Positions 25,712 to 34,743 are shown, counted from the stretch's first letter. The stretch is DNA of 64,000 nt from Candidatus Jettenia ecosi (GCA_005524015.1 SULG01000001.1:1-64000), one strand, 5' to 3'. Program-made: numbers and translations. Notes: generated by a model not told the origin, from the sequence alone.

Positions 25712-26809
25712 ATGATTCTCAAAAGTCGATCTCTCAACGCAGCGTTCCTTGCATCGTTCATCGGTCTTATCGGGTGCACAGGTATTGGGCCACGGTTTCT
25801 GGCACGGGACCGGTTCGATTATACCACGGCTATTTCTGATTCCTGGAAGGACCAGATGCTTCTGAATATGGTGAAGATGCGCTATGCCGATGCGCCGGTT
25901 TTTCTTGATGTAAATTCTGTTATCAGTCAATATGCACTGGATAGTGTAGTTAGTGTGAACTCTTCCTGGAGCAGCCCCAAGGAAGGATTTGGAGGTGGTA
26001 ATATCCTCGGTATCGGTGGAACCGGAAGATACTTTGACCGACCTACCATAACATACAGTCCCATGACAGGGGAACGATTTGCCCGGAGCCTGATGAAGCC
26101 CATCCCTCCCATTTCTCTCCTTACCATGATCCAGACCGGTTATCCCATCGATCTGGTTTTCAGGCTCTGCATACACTCCATTAATGGGATACAGAATCAC
26201 TTCGGAGGTGGGGCAAGGGCGCGCCAGGCAGATCCGGAGTTCTATCCTTTGGTTGAGAGGATGAGAAGGGTTCAGAGTGAGGGAGTTATGGGGATGCGGA
26301 TAAAAAAAATAGATAAAGAAGAGGCATCTCTCGAGATCTTTTTCCGGGAGGAGATGAATCAAACAATGGCGGTGGATATCCTCGCTATCAGAAAGGTACT
26401 TGACCTTGATCCCAACACAAAAGAATTCAGGGTGATTTATGGCTCTTTTTCCGCAAATGACAAAGAAGTCGCTATTCTCACCCGGTCGATTTTAGAGATC
26501 ATTTCTGATTTAGCTTCTTATATCGATGTACCCGGTGTACACGTGGCAGAGAAACGCGTAAACCCAACACTGACAGACCAACCGGTTACCGACACTCCAC
26601 CTGTGTCTCTGATTCGGATACACAGTTCTCAGGAAAAACCTTCGGATGTCTTCATTTCGGTTCCTTATCGGGGTTACTGGTTTTGGATTGACGATAAGGA
26701 CTTGCCATCTAAGAGCTTGTTTTCCTCCTTGATGTTTGTCATTACACTCATGGAGACAGAAGGTAAAGAAGGCGCTCCGATTGTGACAATTCCTGCCGGT
26801 GGTGGTTAG
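25712..26809 (+). CDS. lipoprotein of unknown function
   Basis: A 365-residue protein with a signal peptide and lipobox (LASFIGLIGCTGIGP, Cys about residue 22). I do not recognise a named domain. Visible features: DYTTAISDSWKDQMLLNMVK and MRYADAPVFLDVNSVISQYA after the N-terminus, a Gly-rich loop (GGGNILGIGGTGRY), TYSPMTGERFARSLMKPIPP and, near the end, YRGYWFWIDDKDLPSKSLFS. Similar unnamed proteins occur in other bacteria as I recall. It belongs to the local set of outer-envelope lipoproteins. No enzyme signature was found. Confidence 0.75.
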   Translation: MILKSRSLNAAFLASFIGLIGCTGIGPRFLARDRFDYTTAISDSWKDQMLLNMVKMRYADAPVFLDVNSVISQYALDSVVSVNSSWSSPKEGFGGGNILGIGGTGRYFDRPTITYSPMTGERFARSLMKPIPPISLLTMIQTGYPIDLVFRLCIHSINGIQNHFGGGARARQADPEFYPLVERMRRVQSEGVMGMRIKKIDKEEASLEIFFREEMNQTMAVDILAIRKVLDLDPNTKEFRVIYGSFSANDKEVAILTRSILEIISDLASYIDVPGVHVAEKRVNPTLTDQPVTDTPPVSLIRIHSSQEKPSDVFISVPYRGYWFWIDDKDLPSKSLFSSLMFVITLMETEGKEGAPIVTIPAGGG

Positions 26810-26819
26810 ATATAAAGGT

Positions 26820-27195
26820 AATGTATCTGTAGAGCAACCATTTAGGGTTGCTCTATCCCATGCACGTTCAGGCGGGGAAGCAAGGCTAAAGCCTTGCCCT
26901 GCGTTTCGACAAGAGATAGAAGCTGCCGAAGGCTTAACTCAGTGTATAAGAAATTCAAATTTAGCCACGAGTGTTCACGAATAGACACGAATACTATGAA
27001 AATAAAAGATTTGTGCTCATTCGTGTTCATTCGTGGCTTAAAAAAGTCGCCGAAGGCATAGTTTCATGTATAGGAATTTTAAAGTTTGTGTCAAAGCAAA
27101 CCAGACAACCCCCTGAATCCCCCTTTACTAAGGGGGACTTGAGGAATTCCTCCTTAGAAAAGGGGGTTAAGGGGTTGTTTTTAAGCGGCTAAGGG
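26820..27195. repeat. linker/hairpin array B (before marC)
   Basis: Order: hairpin about 26831-26853 (GAGCAACCATTTAGGGTTGC and its end), hairpin about 26875-26900 (GCAAGGCTAAAGCCTTGCC), linker 26929-26960 (GCTGCCGAAGGCTTAACTC then GTATAAGAAATTCAAA), inverted pair of the TTCGTGTTCATTCGTGGCT type (about 26963-27040), linker 27041-27083 (AAGTCGCCGAAGGCATAG then TGTATAGGAATTTTAAAG), hairpin about 27105-27180 (ACAACCCCCTGAATCCCCC ... GGGGTTGT). The last linker and hairpin are nearly identical to those of array A. No gene. Confidence 0.75.
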
Positions 27196-27230
27196 AGGCA
27201 GCATTTGTCATTTAAAGAAAGGTACTCTCT

Positions 27231-27986
27231 ATGAAAAGAGTGAGTTTTTTTCTGGTTGTAATTATGATACTTTTTCACGTCTTGGTATTTTCGGTAGTTG
27301 CACAAACAACTTCTGTTAACCAGTTCCAGGCAACCGCTTCAAGTAGTCAACAGGCACAGTATATCTTGGGTATTCCCGAGATATTTACCTTTTTCATGCT
27401 TATGCTGGGGCCTATCAAAGTTTTGGTCCCGTTTGTTAAGATGACCAGAGATACTAATACAAGGTTTCGGTGTAAACTTGCACTTATAGCAACCCTTATC
27501 TCCACCATTGGCTGTCTTGCTGCTGCTTTTATGGGACAAAGGATACTAAAATCCTGGCATATTTCAATTTCTGCCCTCATGCTTGCAGGGGGAATAATTC
27601 TTTTTCTGGTAGCGCTGCAAATGATCATGCAGATGTATTCGTTACCTCACCAGAATAGGACAACACCATCCACCCCAACGCTTGCTATGGCCATTTCGTC
27701 CCTCTCTTTCCCTACGATTGTTACCCCGTATGGAATTGCGATGCTTATTATACTTATGGCATCAACGCACGATGCTACACGGCATGCCGGGATTATTGGT
27801 GCGTTGTTAGTGACTATGGCTCTCAATCTCCTCACGATGCTGTTTGCTCACAGGATACTAAAGGTTATTGGCGTTATAACCCTGCAAATTCTCGGCAGCG
27901 TGCTCGGGGTGCTGCAGGTTGCACTTGGAATAGAAATCATACTTCAAACCTTAATAAAGATGGGATTAATGATAAAAGTTTCATAA
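27231..27986 (+). CDS. MarC family integral membrane protein
   Basis: A 251-residue member of the MarC/UPF0056 family of multi-pass inner-membrane proteins, whose transport substrate is unknown. A signal-like first helix (VSFFLVVIMILFHVLVFSVV) is followed by a longer N-terminus than usual, then the typical FFMLMLGPIKVLVPFVKMTR, LMLAGGIILFLVALQMIM, the conserved loop FPTIVTPYGIAMLIILM and a final helix (LGSVLGVLQVALGIEIILQ). About seven helices can be drawn. It is 20 bp before the next lipoprotein gene, so they are probably co-transcribed. Confidence 0.88.
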   Translation: MKRVSFFLVVIMILFHVLVFSVVAQTTSVNQFQATASSSQQAQYILGIPEIFTFFMLMLGPIKVLVPFVKMTRDTNTRFRCKLALIATLISTIGCLAAAFMGQRILKSWHISISALMLAGGIILFLVALQMIMQMYSLPHQNRTTPSTPTLAMAISSLSFPTIVTPYGIAMLIILMASTHDATRHAGIIGALLVTMALNLLTMLFAHRILKVIGVITLQILGSVLGVLQVALGIEIILQTLIKMGLMIKVS

Positions 27987-28007
27987 AAAAGAAAGGAGAG
28001 TGGTTTG

Positions 28008-28787
28008 GTGAATGTAAAGAAAAATATTGTTAGGGGTATTGCTATGATCTGTGGATGCATTGTATTAGGAGTAACATTGGTAAGCATTCCGTTGGGGTGC
28101 AAGACCGCCCCTGCACCTGACTCTGGATTTTTACAAGAGTCAGAGCGAATGACTCCCCGGAGAGAGCGGTTCCCTTTTAACAGGGTATGGGTGAAGCCAG
28201 GTGTACAGAAAGAAGATTATGACTACATTGTAATTTCTCCGGTCAACACGCAGTACCTCATGGAAAATACCGGCTGGAAGGCTGCAAATCCTGGTAATAT
28301 GAACCTTGAGGACAGTGCCCGTGAGTTGGCACAGTATACAGAGGAAACATTTCGCGATGCATTCCTCAATGATGAAAGACCGGGATGGAAATTGGCAAGC
28401 CAGCCGGGGCCGAGAACGGCAGTGCTTGAACTGGCTATCGTGGAACTTGTGCCAAGCAAGGCTGCATTGGGAGCACTCAGGCTTGCTGCTCCTGCTTTTG
28501 GTCCTGCGGCTGGGATTGCTGTCGGTGCAGGATCGGCGGCTGCCGGTGGACAACCAAGTGCTGCAATTGAAGGAAGATTGAAAGATGGAGTCACCGGCGA
28601 TACGCTCTTTATATTTGCTGACCGCCAGGAAGCCCAAATGCGTGTTATTGACCTGAAGGCGGTCACGTGGTGGGGGCATGCGAAGGGTATCATAAAAGAC
28701 TGGGCGAACCAGTGCGCCGAACTTGCCAAAACACCCAGGGACTATCAGGTAAAGGATCGTATGCCCTTTACCTTAAGTCCCTGGTAA
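28008..28787 (+). CDS. DUF3313-like lipoprotein
   Basis: A 259-residue lipoprotein. GTG 28008 was chosen over TTG 28005 because it lies 7 nt after GAAAGGAGAG. The signal peptide ends in a lipobox (VSIPLGCKTAPAPD). The domain shows SGFLQESERMTPRRERFPFN, VWVKPGVQKEDYDYIVISPV, a small Ala/Gly-rich stretch (LAAPAFGPAAGIAVGAG) that may contact a membrane, and IEGRLKDGVTGDTLFIFADR, like DUF3313 proteins. It probably shares ancestry with the gene at 24357. Its role is unknown. It is in operon with marC. Confidence 0.75.
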   Translation: MNVKKNIVRGIAMICGCIVLGVTLVSIPLGCKTAPAPDSGFLQESERMTPRRERFPFNRVWVKPGVQKEDYDYIVISPVNTQYLMENTGWKAANPGNMNLEDSARELAQYTEETFRDAFLNDERPGWKLASQPGPRTAVLELAIVELVPSKAALGALRLAAPAFGPAAGIAVGAGSAAAGGQPSAAIEGRLKDGVTGDTLFIFADRQEAQMRVIDLKAVTWWGHAKGIIKDWANQCAELAKTPRDYQVKDRMPFTLSPW

Positions 28788-28793
28788 CATTTT

Positions 28794-28973
28794 AGAGACT
28801 GTCTGAAAAGTTCCCTTTTCTGTATTTATATTCTATTGACGAAGACTGTCTTTATTACCGTCATTGCGAGGGTAGTATCCGAAGCAATCCCCTGAGCATT
28901 TTTCAAAGAGATTGTTTCGGAAAAAGCCCTCGCAATGACAAGGTGGTGATTCCTGTCTTTTCAGACAGTCTCT
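28794..28973. mobile_element. 180-bp non-autonomous element with 17-bp perfect terminal inverted repeats
   Basis: The ends are AGAGACTGTCTGAAAAG and its exact inverse CTTTTCAGACAGTCTCT. Inside is a second inverted pair (CATTGCGAGGG ... CCCTCGCAATG). No coding sequence. It looks like a MITE-type or REP-type element between the DUF3313-like gene and the beta-barrel gene. Confidence 0.85.
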
Positions 28974-28997
28974 TAGGAAAGAAAGGAGATGAAGTTC

Positions 28998-29831
28998 ATG
29001 ATAACGAACAATTATGTAAAAATGAAAAAAAGAAATAATTGTTTTATGATATTGATAGTATTTTTATTGTTACTTATCAACATGCCTTCCTTTGCCGAAG
29101 ACATGGAGGACACCGAATCTGAAGATAAAAAAGATACTAAATGGGAATTCATCATTCTTCCCTATTTATGGATAATGGGAATCGAGGGTGGTGTAACGGT
29201 AAAAGGCCGTGATGCTGAGGTGGATGTGGGTTTTGATGATATTGTCGACGAACTGGATCTTGCAGCAATAGCCCATTTTATAGCAAAAAGGGGAAGATGG
29301 GAATTTTTTGTACAGCCGAATTATATGAAACTTTCCCCTGAGGGAGAGGCAGGTCCAATCGATGTCGATGTCGAAACAGAGATGTTACTCTTAGAATTTG
29401 GTGCATTCTATAGACTTGGAATGTGGGGAGAAAGATTGCCCGTGTCGTTGGATGTACTGGGAGGAGGAAGATACTGGCATATCGATAATGAAATTGATGT
29501 AGGTGTTCCTGTGCTTGGTTTTGAAAGGGATGTGGATTCGGAAAAGGACTTAATAGACCCAATCGTTGGATTTCGTGTAGGTACATCTATAACGAAAAAG
29601 TTACGATTCAGTGCAAGGGGTGATATTGGCGGCTTTGATATTTCGGATGATACCTCTAACCTATCGTGGCAGGCTGTAGGACTCTTTGAATACGATATTT
29701 CTCAAAGGATCATTGCCGGGGCAGGTTACCGGGCGCTGGATATAGACTATGAAAAAGGAAGTGGAGATGATAAAAATGCGTTCGATGTTACGATCCATGG
29801 ACCTGTATTAGGAGTGGGAATCCGTTTTTGA
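28998..29831 (+). CDS. outer-membrane beta-barrel protein of unknown function
   Basis: A 277-residue protein. Start ATG 28998 is preferred since GAAAGGAG lies 9-10 nt upstream, whereas ATG 28989 would touch it. A signal peptide with a long hydrophobic core (MILIVFLLLLINMPSFA) is followed by an acidic tail and then beta-strand-like alternation (WEFIILPYLWIMGIEGGVTV, RWEFFVQPNYMKLSPEGE, SLDVLGGGRYWHIDNEIDV) ending in GPVLGVGIRF with C-terminal Phe. This points to an outer-membrane barrel of about 10 or more strands. No specific family or substrate is recognised. Confidence 0.78.
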   Translation: MITNNYVKMKKRNNCFMILIVFLLLLINMPSFAEDMEDTESEDKKDTKWEFIILPYLWIMGIEGGVTVKGRDAEVDVGFDDIVDELDLAAIAHFIAKRGRWEFFVQPNYMKLSPEGEAGPIDVDVETEMLLLEFGAFYRLGMWGERLPVSLDVLGGGRYWHIDNEIDVGVPVLGFERDVDSEKDLIDPIVGFRVGTSITKKLRFSARGDIGGFDISDDTSNLSWQAVGLFEYDISQRIIAGAGYRALDIDYEKGSGDDKNAFDVTIHGPVLGVGIRF

Positions 29832-29924
29832 GGTTTTTCAAATAGCAAATTCTTTCATGACAGCAAACTGAGAGTAAATGCTTTTATCAAAAATATCTGG
29901 ACTGATAAAAAGTACAAAGATCAT

Positions 29925-30182
29925 TATAGTGATCAATCTTTACCATAGAGGCAGGTTTGAAACCTGTCTCCCACACCTGAAACACTCGGAGATATACAAG
30001 CTTGTGCAATGGTACAGACGCAAAATGTTGCAATTGTAGAGACGCAAAATGTTGCGTCTCTACTAATCCCGTAGGGATGTCATGATTATAGCAAACAAGA
30101 GAGACAAGGATTGTGAACCCCAAAGGGGTGACATGGGATATCTGTGTTGCGATGTTATTCCTTCGGAATTTGATTGTGAGTG
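29925..30182 (+). repeat. composite repeat element, copy R3 (3'-truncated)
   Basis: Starts TATAGTGATCAATCTTTACC, continues GGCAGGTTTGAAACCTGTC, TACAGACGCAAAATGTTGC, GAGACGCAAAATGTTGCGTC, ATCCCGTAGGGATGTCATGA and CAAAGGGGTGACATG. The right part fades after about 30180. It forms most of the leader region before the sulfatase gene. Confidence 0.78.
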
Positions 30183-30225
30183 TATTTTATTTATTAAGTA
30201 ACATTGGGGCAAAGGAGGCAAGATT

Positions 30226-31782
30226 ATGATGTTTTTTCGATTTAACATCGTAGTTATGTACCTGATATTTTCCGCTTTACTTTTTAACACAAGCCATGCA
30301 GTTGCCGCTGCCAGAGACAAAAAACCCAACATCCTCGTCATCTGGGGCGATGATATCGGTTGGAACAATCCCAGTTGTTATCACCGCGGCATGATGGGTT
30401 ATCAAACGCCTAACATTGACAGACTAGCAAAGGAGGGCGCTCTGTTTACTGACTGGTATGGCCAGCAGAGTTGCACCGCCGGGCGTGCGGCATTCATTAC
30501 CGGCCAAAGCCCTTTTCGTACCGGACTTCTTAAGGTGGGATTGCCTGGTGCGAAAGAAGGGCTGATGAAAGAAGATCCGACCATTGCCGATCTGCTCAAA
30601 CCGATGGGCTACGTTACCGGACAATTTGGCAAGAACCACTTAGGCGACCGGGATGAGCATCTGCCGACAAATCACGGCTTTGATGAATTCTTTGGCAACC
30701 TTTATCACCTCAACGCAGAAGAGGAACCTGAACATCCGGACTATCCGAAGAATCCTGAATTTAAGAAAAAGTTCGGCCCGCGTGGTGTGATTCACAGCTT
30801 CGCCAATGGCAAGATTACGGACACTGGCCCGCTGACGAAGAAGCGTATGGAAACCGTAGATGACGAAGTCACCAAAGAGGCACTGCGTTTCATTGAAAAA
30901 GCCAATGAGGATAGTAAACCGTTTTTCGTTTGGTGGAACTCCACGCGTATGCATATCTGGACACACTTGAAGAAGGAGTCTAAAGGTAAGACCGGCCTTG
31001 GCATTTATCCCGACGGTATGGTCGAACATGATGGGCACATCGGCCAGTTGCTCAAAAAGCTCGACGACCTTGGTATTGCTGATAACACCATTGTAATGTA
31101 TTCGACCGACAATGGCGCAGAATGTTTCTCATGGCCAGATGGAGGTACAACGCCATTCCGCAATGAAAAAAACTCCAACTGGGAAGGCGGTTACCGCGTT
31201 CCCTGCATTATCCGCTGGCCGGGAGTCATCAAACCTGACACGGTGATCAACAACATCGGCTCGCATGAGGATGTGTTGCCAACCTTGCTGGCTACCGCCG
31301 GTGAACCAGATATCGCCGAAAAGTTGGAGAAAGGTTACAAGTCCGGCGACAAATCCTTTAAGGTTCATCTCGATGGCTACAACCTCCTGCCTGCACTCAA
31401 AGGCGAAGCCGAGTGGCCGCGTAAGGAATTCTTCTACTTCAGCGACGATGGCAACCTGGTGAACCTCCGTTACAACCAGTGGAAAATTGTCTTTGCCGAG
31501 CAGCGTGAACATGGTTTCAAGGTGTGGCAGGAACCTCTGGCGACGCTCCGTGTACCCAAGCTGTTCAATCTCCGCAGTGATCCATTTGAGCGGGCAGACC
31601 ACGAGGCTGCTGATTATCCACGGTGGCGCATAGAGCGCCTTTTCCTGCTCTTACCGGCGCAGGCGTTTGTAGGACAATACCTCCAGACCTTCAAGGAGTT
31701 TCCACCGCGCCAGAAGCCTGGCAGCTTCAACCTCGACCGGGTGTTGGAGAAACTTCAGGAAGCCGGTGGAGGCAGTAAGTAA
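30226..31782 (+). CDS. sulfatase (arylsulfatase type), exported
   Basis: A 518-residue sulfatase of the alkaline-phosphatase superfamily. The signal peptide (residues about 1-28, VVMYLIFSALLFNTSHAVAA) exports it. It has the metal-binding ILVIWGDDIGWNNPSCY, the formylglycine motif CTAGR (C at about 84, in YGQQSCTAGRAAFITGQSP), GKNHLGDRDEHLPTNHGFD and NTIVMYSTDNGAECFSWPDGG with the late Asp-Asn pair. CxAxR fits cysteine modification by an FGE-type enzyme; no FGE or anSME gene is seen here. Preceded by GCAAAGGAGGCAAG. Substrate unknown; planctomycetes carry many sulfatases. Confidence 0.92.
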   Translation: MMFFRFNIVVMYLIFSALLFNTSHAVAAARDKKPNILVIWGDDIGWNNPSCYHRGMMGYQTPNIDRLAKEGALFTDWYGQQSCTAGRAAFITGQSPFRTGLLKVGLPGAKEGLMKEDPTIADLLKPMGYVTGQFGKNHLGDRDEHLPTNHGFDEFFGNLYHLNAEEEPEHPDYPKNPEFKKKFGPRGVIHSFANGKITDTGPLTKKRMETVDDEVTKEALRFIEKANEDSKPFFVWWNSTRMHIWTHLKKESKGKTGLGIYPDGMVEHDGHIGQLLKKLDDLGIADNTIVMYSTDNGAECFSWPDGGTTPFRNEKNSNWEGGYRVPCIIRWPGVIKPDTVINNIGSHEDVLPTLLATAGEPDIAEKLEKGYKSGDKSFKVHLDGYNLLPALKGEAEWPRKEFFYFSDDGNLVNLRYNQWKIVFAEQREHGFKVWQEPLATLRVPKLFNLRSDPFERADHEAADYPRWRIERLFLLLPAQAFVGQYLQTFKEFPPRQKPGSFNLDRVLEKLQEAGGGSK

Positions 31783-31905
31783 TTCGAACATCATGAAGGC
31801 TTGGATGTGCATCCCGGTCGGGAAATGCACACCCTCGTCCTCACTAACAAAAGAGAAAATCTATGCGTAAGGAAAAATTCCTCTCTGTATTATGTTTACG
31901 TTAAG

Positions 31906-32330
31906 AATTTTAATGTCGTTTGTAGGGGTATTTTGCAATACGCCCCTACATGCGGTTACAAACAAAGTCGCCAAAGGCATGACTTGATGTGTAGGAATTT
32001 CAAAACGATTCTGTAGTGGCAAGGCGCGCCTTGCCACTACACGTTACGAAGGAAAGGGTTGTACATTGCCAATCGCTGAAGGCCTAATTAAATGTATAAG
32101 AAATTCAATTTTTTCGTTCAGCAATGAACACACTCTTGGCTCCTCTCAAGAGGGGAATGGGAGAATTCCCCTCTTGGGAGGGGACTAAGGGGTGGGTAAC
32201 AAGAACAGTCAGTGGACCTTGTCTTGTAAAACCCAGACTCTTGTAACGTTTCAGAAGTTCAAAGGAGAAGCAGGCTTCAAACCTGCCTCTCCATCGGTTT
32301 TGAGAAGCCGCCAAAGACCTGATTTAATGA
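31906..32330. repeat. linker/hairpin array C (between sulfatase and cytochrome)
   Basis: Order: linker tail and hairpin at about 31906-31950 (GTAGGGGTATTTTGCAATAC and its end), linker 31971-32004 (AAGTCGCCAAAGGCATGAC then TGTGTAGGAATTTCAAA), hairpin 32013-32042 (GTAGTGGCAAGGCGCGCCTT with TGCCACTAC), linker 32070-32108 (AATCGCTGAAGGCCTAATT then ATGTATAAGAAATTCAA), hairpin about 32137-32195 (CTCCTCTCAAGAGGGGAATG and partner arms), hairpin about 32262-32292 (GAGAAGCAGGCTTCAAACC ... CCTGCCTCTC), linker 32301-32330. Same design as arrays A and B with other hairpins. No gene. Confidence 0.75.
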
Positions 32331-32376
32331 AGATACTATCATGGAAACAAAAAGAGTTATGATGCACAGGGAGACA

Positions 32377-34743
32377 ATGAAGCGTTATTTTATATTTTTC
32401 CAAATATTTCGAGTACTGGTTATTTTCGTATCTTTCCTCATATGCATAAGTTGCCAAAAAACAAAAAAGGAAACACACTCCCAGTCATCTATGAGCGCAC
32501 GCTACGTTGGCAGAGAGGCATGCAAGCCGTGCCATGAAACTATCTATGCACAATATACCGGTTCAGATCATGACCTTGCAATGGATTATGCTACCGATGC
32601 GACTGTGCTCGGAGATTTCAACAATACTTCGTTCAACCATCATGATGTGACTTCAAAGCTTTACAAGAGAGACGGTAAGTATTTTGTTTTCACCGAAGGC
32701 TTTAGAGGTAAATTTCAGGAGTTTGCCATTAAATACACCTTCGGTGTGCGGCCTTTACAGCAGTATCTGATTGAGTTTCCTGATGGGCGTGTGCAGACCC
32801 TGCCTCTGTGCTGGGATACGAGACCGAAAGAGCAAGGTGGCCAGCGCTGGTTTCACATTTATGACAATGAGCGTATTCCGCCAGATGATATTCTTTACTG
32901 GACAAAAATTTCACAGAACTGGAACTATATGTGTGCTGAGTGCCATTCAACTAACCTGAAAAAGAATTACGATGCAGCCACAGACCGATACAATACTGCG
33001 TGGTCTGAGATTGATGTATCATGCGAAGCATGTCACGGTCCCGGTTCGCTGCATGTTGAGTGGACAGAGGCAGAGGCTAGAGGCGAAGATACACAAGACT
33101 ACACAGACATGGGCTTGTCAATCCGCTTGAAGGATGAAAATGATGAAGAGGTAACCTGGTTGTTCGACAAAAAGTTAGCCACTTACAAGCCGAGCACTCC
33201 ACGGCGCAGACAAAAAGAGGTTGAGATGTGCGCCCGATGCCACAGCCGCCGGGGGATTATCAGTGAGGACTATGTTTACGGAAAGCCATTACCTGATACC
33301 CACTACCCGCAAGCGCTGGAGGAGAATCTTTACTATCCGGACGGGCAGATTCGTGATGAGGTCTATGAGTATGGCTCATTCTTGCAAAGCAAGATGTATC
33401 GGGCTGGTATTGTTTGCACGGATTGTCATGATCCACATAGTACCCGTCGCCGGAAAGAGGGTAATGAATTATGTTATTCGTGCCATCAAACAGAGAAATA
33501 TGGTTCCCGCGAGCACCATTTTCATAAGATGGGTTCATCAGGTTCGCAATGTGTTAAATGTCATATGCCGGCCCGTACTTACATGGTTGTCGATACTCGC
33601 CGGGATCATAGCTTCCGTGTTCCGCGTCCTGACTTATCGAAGAAACTGGATGTGCCGAATGCCTGCAACGATTGCCATGCGGATAAGTCAACGGAATGGG
33701 CATCAGAACATTTCGGGAAGTGGTACGGGACTCCAAAACCGGGAAAGCATTACGGTGAGATTTTTTGGGCTGCCAGCCGCTGTATTCCGGGTACCGGTGA
33801 CGATCTCATTCGTTTGGCTGAAGACAATCAACAATCACCGATGGTGCGTGCCACATCGGTCTTTCTGCTGCGGAACTATCCCACCGAAGCATCGTTGGAA
33901 ACCCTTAGGAAAATGCTGCAAGATGCCAATCCGCTCATTCGTTCTGAAGCCGTTACCTCTTTGGACATCTTGCCGCCAGAGGGTCGGGCACAGTACCTGC
34001 TGCCGATGTTACAGGATCCGGTACGGCTGGTGCATACGTTTGCTGCACGATCTTTAGCAGCAATCCCGATAAATTTGCTATCAGAATCGGCATTAAAGCA
34101 ACGTGAGGCTGTCATAAGAGAATATGAAGAAACACAGATGCTCAATGCTGATTATCCTGTGGCACATATAAATCTGGGGAATCTCTACCTCGACCGCGGC
34201 GAGTATGACCGTGCCGCAGCTTCATACAAGAAAGCAATCGAGATCGAGCCGACCTTTGTCCCCGGGTATATTAACCTTGCAGATGTTTATCGCACTCAAA
34301 ACCAGGATGAAAACGGAAGAAGCGTCTTAGAGCAAGCGTTGTACCTCGTACCAAAATCTGCGCCGATACATTACGCCCTGGGCTTGTTGATGATCCGTAC
34401 CGGTGAGCACAAGAAAGCCTTACACCATTTGCGCAAGGCTGCAATACGTGCCCCTGAGAATGCACGATACAGTTATGTTTATGGGATAGCACTGGATTCA
34501 CAAAAGATGCCAGAACAGGCGATATCAGTTCTCAAGAAGGCCTTGAACCATAACCCATACGATCCTGATTTGCTGGTTTCTCTAACTACGATTTATCGTG
34601 ACAGAAGCGAGTTTGGACAGGCATTAAAGTATGTTGCCAGATTGGTCAAGAGTTATCCTGAGAATCCGGACTATCATCAATTGGAGAAGCATTTAATAGC
34701 CTTAGTTGCCCGTCAAGGGGATAAGCCTGTTGGAAAGAACTAA
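32377..34743 (+). CDS. octahaem cytochrome c lipoprotein with HEAT and TPR regions
   Basis: A 788-residue multihaem protein. Eight CxxCH haem-c motifs lie between residues about 49 and 435 (CKPCH, CAECH, CEACH, CARCH, CTDCH, CYSCH, CVKCH, CNDCH). A lipobox (LICISC) implies lipid anchoring after export. Residues about 485-560 form HEAT-like helices (SLETLRKMLQDANPLIRSEA) and about 600-770 carry TPRs (AHINLGNLYLDRGEYDRAAA, GYINLADVYRTQNQDENG, HYALGLLMIRTGEHKKAL). ATG 32377 follows CAGGGAGA and gives a standard signal; an in-frame ATG at 32341 is possible. An electron-transfer role in the periplasmic/envelope space is likely; partners are unknown. Confidence 0.9.
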   Translation: MKRYFIFFQIFRVLVIFVSFLICISCQKTKKETHSQSSMSARYVGREACKPCHETIYAQYTGSDHDLAMDYATDATVLGDFNNTSFNHHDVTSKLYKRDGKYFVFTEGFRGKFQEFAIKYTFGVRPLQQYLIEFPDGRVQTLPLCWDTRPKEQGGQRWFHIYDNERIPPDDILYWTKISQNWNYMCAECHSTNLKKNYDAATDRYNTAWSEIDVSCEACHGPGSLHVEWTEAEARGEDTQDYTDMGLSIRLKDENDEEVTWLFDKKLATYKPSTPRRRQKEVEMCARCHSRRGIISEDYVYGKPLPDTHYPQALEENLYYPDGQIRDEVYEYGSFLQSKMYRAGIVCTDCHDPHSTRRRKEGNELCYSCHQTEKYGSREHHFHKMGSSGSQCVKCHMPARTYMVVDTRRDHSFRVPRPDLSKKLDVPNACNDCHADKSTEWASEHFGKWYGTPKPGKHYGEIFWAASRCIPGTGDDLIRLAEDNQQSPMVRATSVFLLRNYPTEASLETLRKMLQDANPLIRSEAVTSLDILPPEGRAQYLLPMLQDPVRLVHTFAARSLAAIPINLLSESALKQREAVIREYEETQMLNADYPVAHINLGNLYLDRGEYDRAAASYKKAIEIEPTFVPGYINLADVYRTQNQDENGRSVLEQALYLVPKSAPIHYALGLLMIRTGEHKKALHHLRKAAIRAPENARYSYVYGIALDSQKMPEQAISVLKKALNHNPYDPDLLVSLTTIYRDRSEFGQALKYVARLVKSYPENPDYHQLEKHLIALVARQGDKPVGKN

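Noticed and set aside
31863-31904. short frame MRKEKFLSVLCLR after the sulfatase
   Set aside because: It looks like the start of a signal peptide but is only 13 codons; could be a gene start cut by array C, too little to support.
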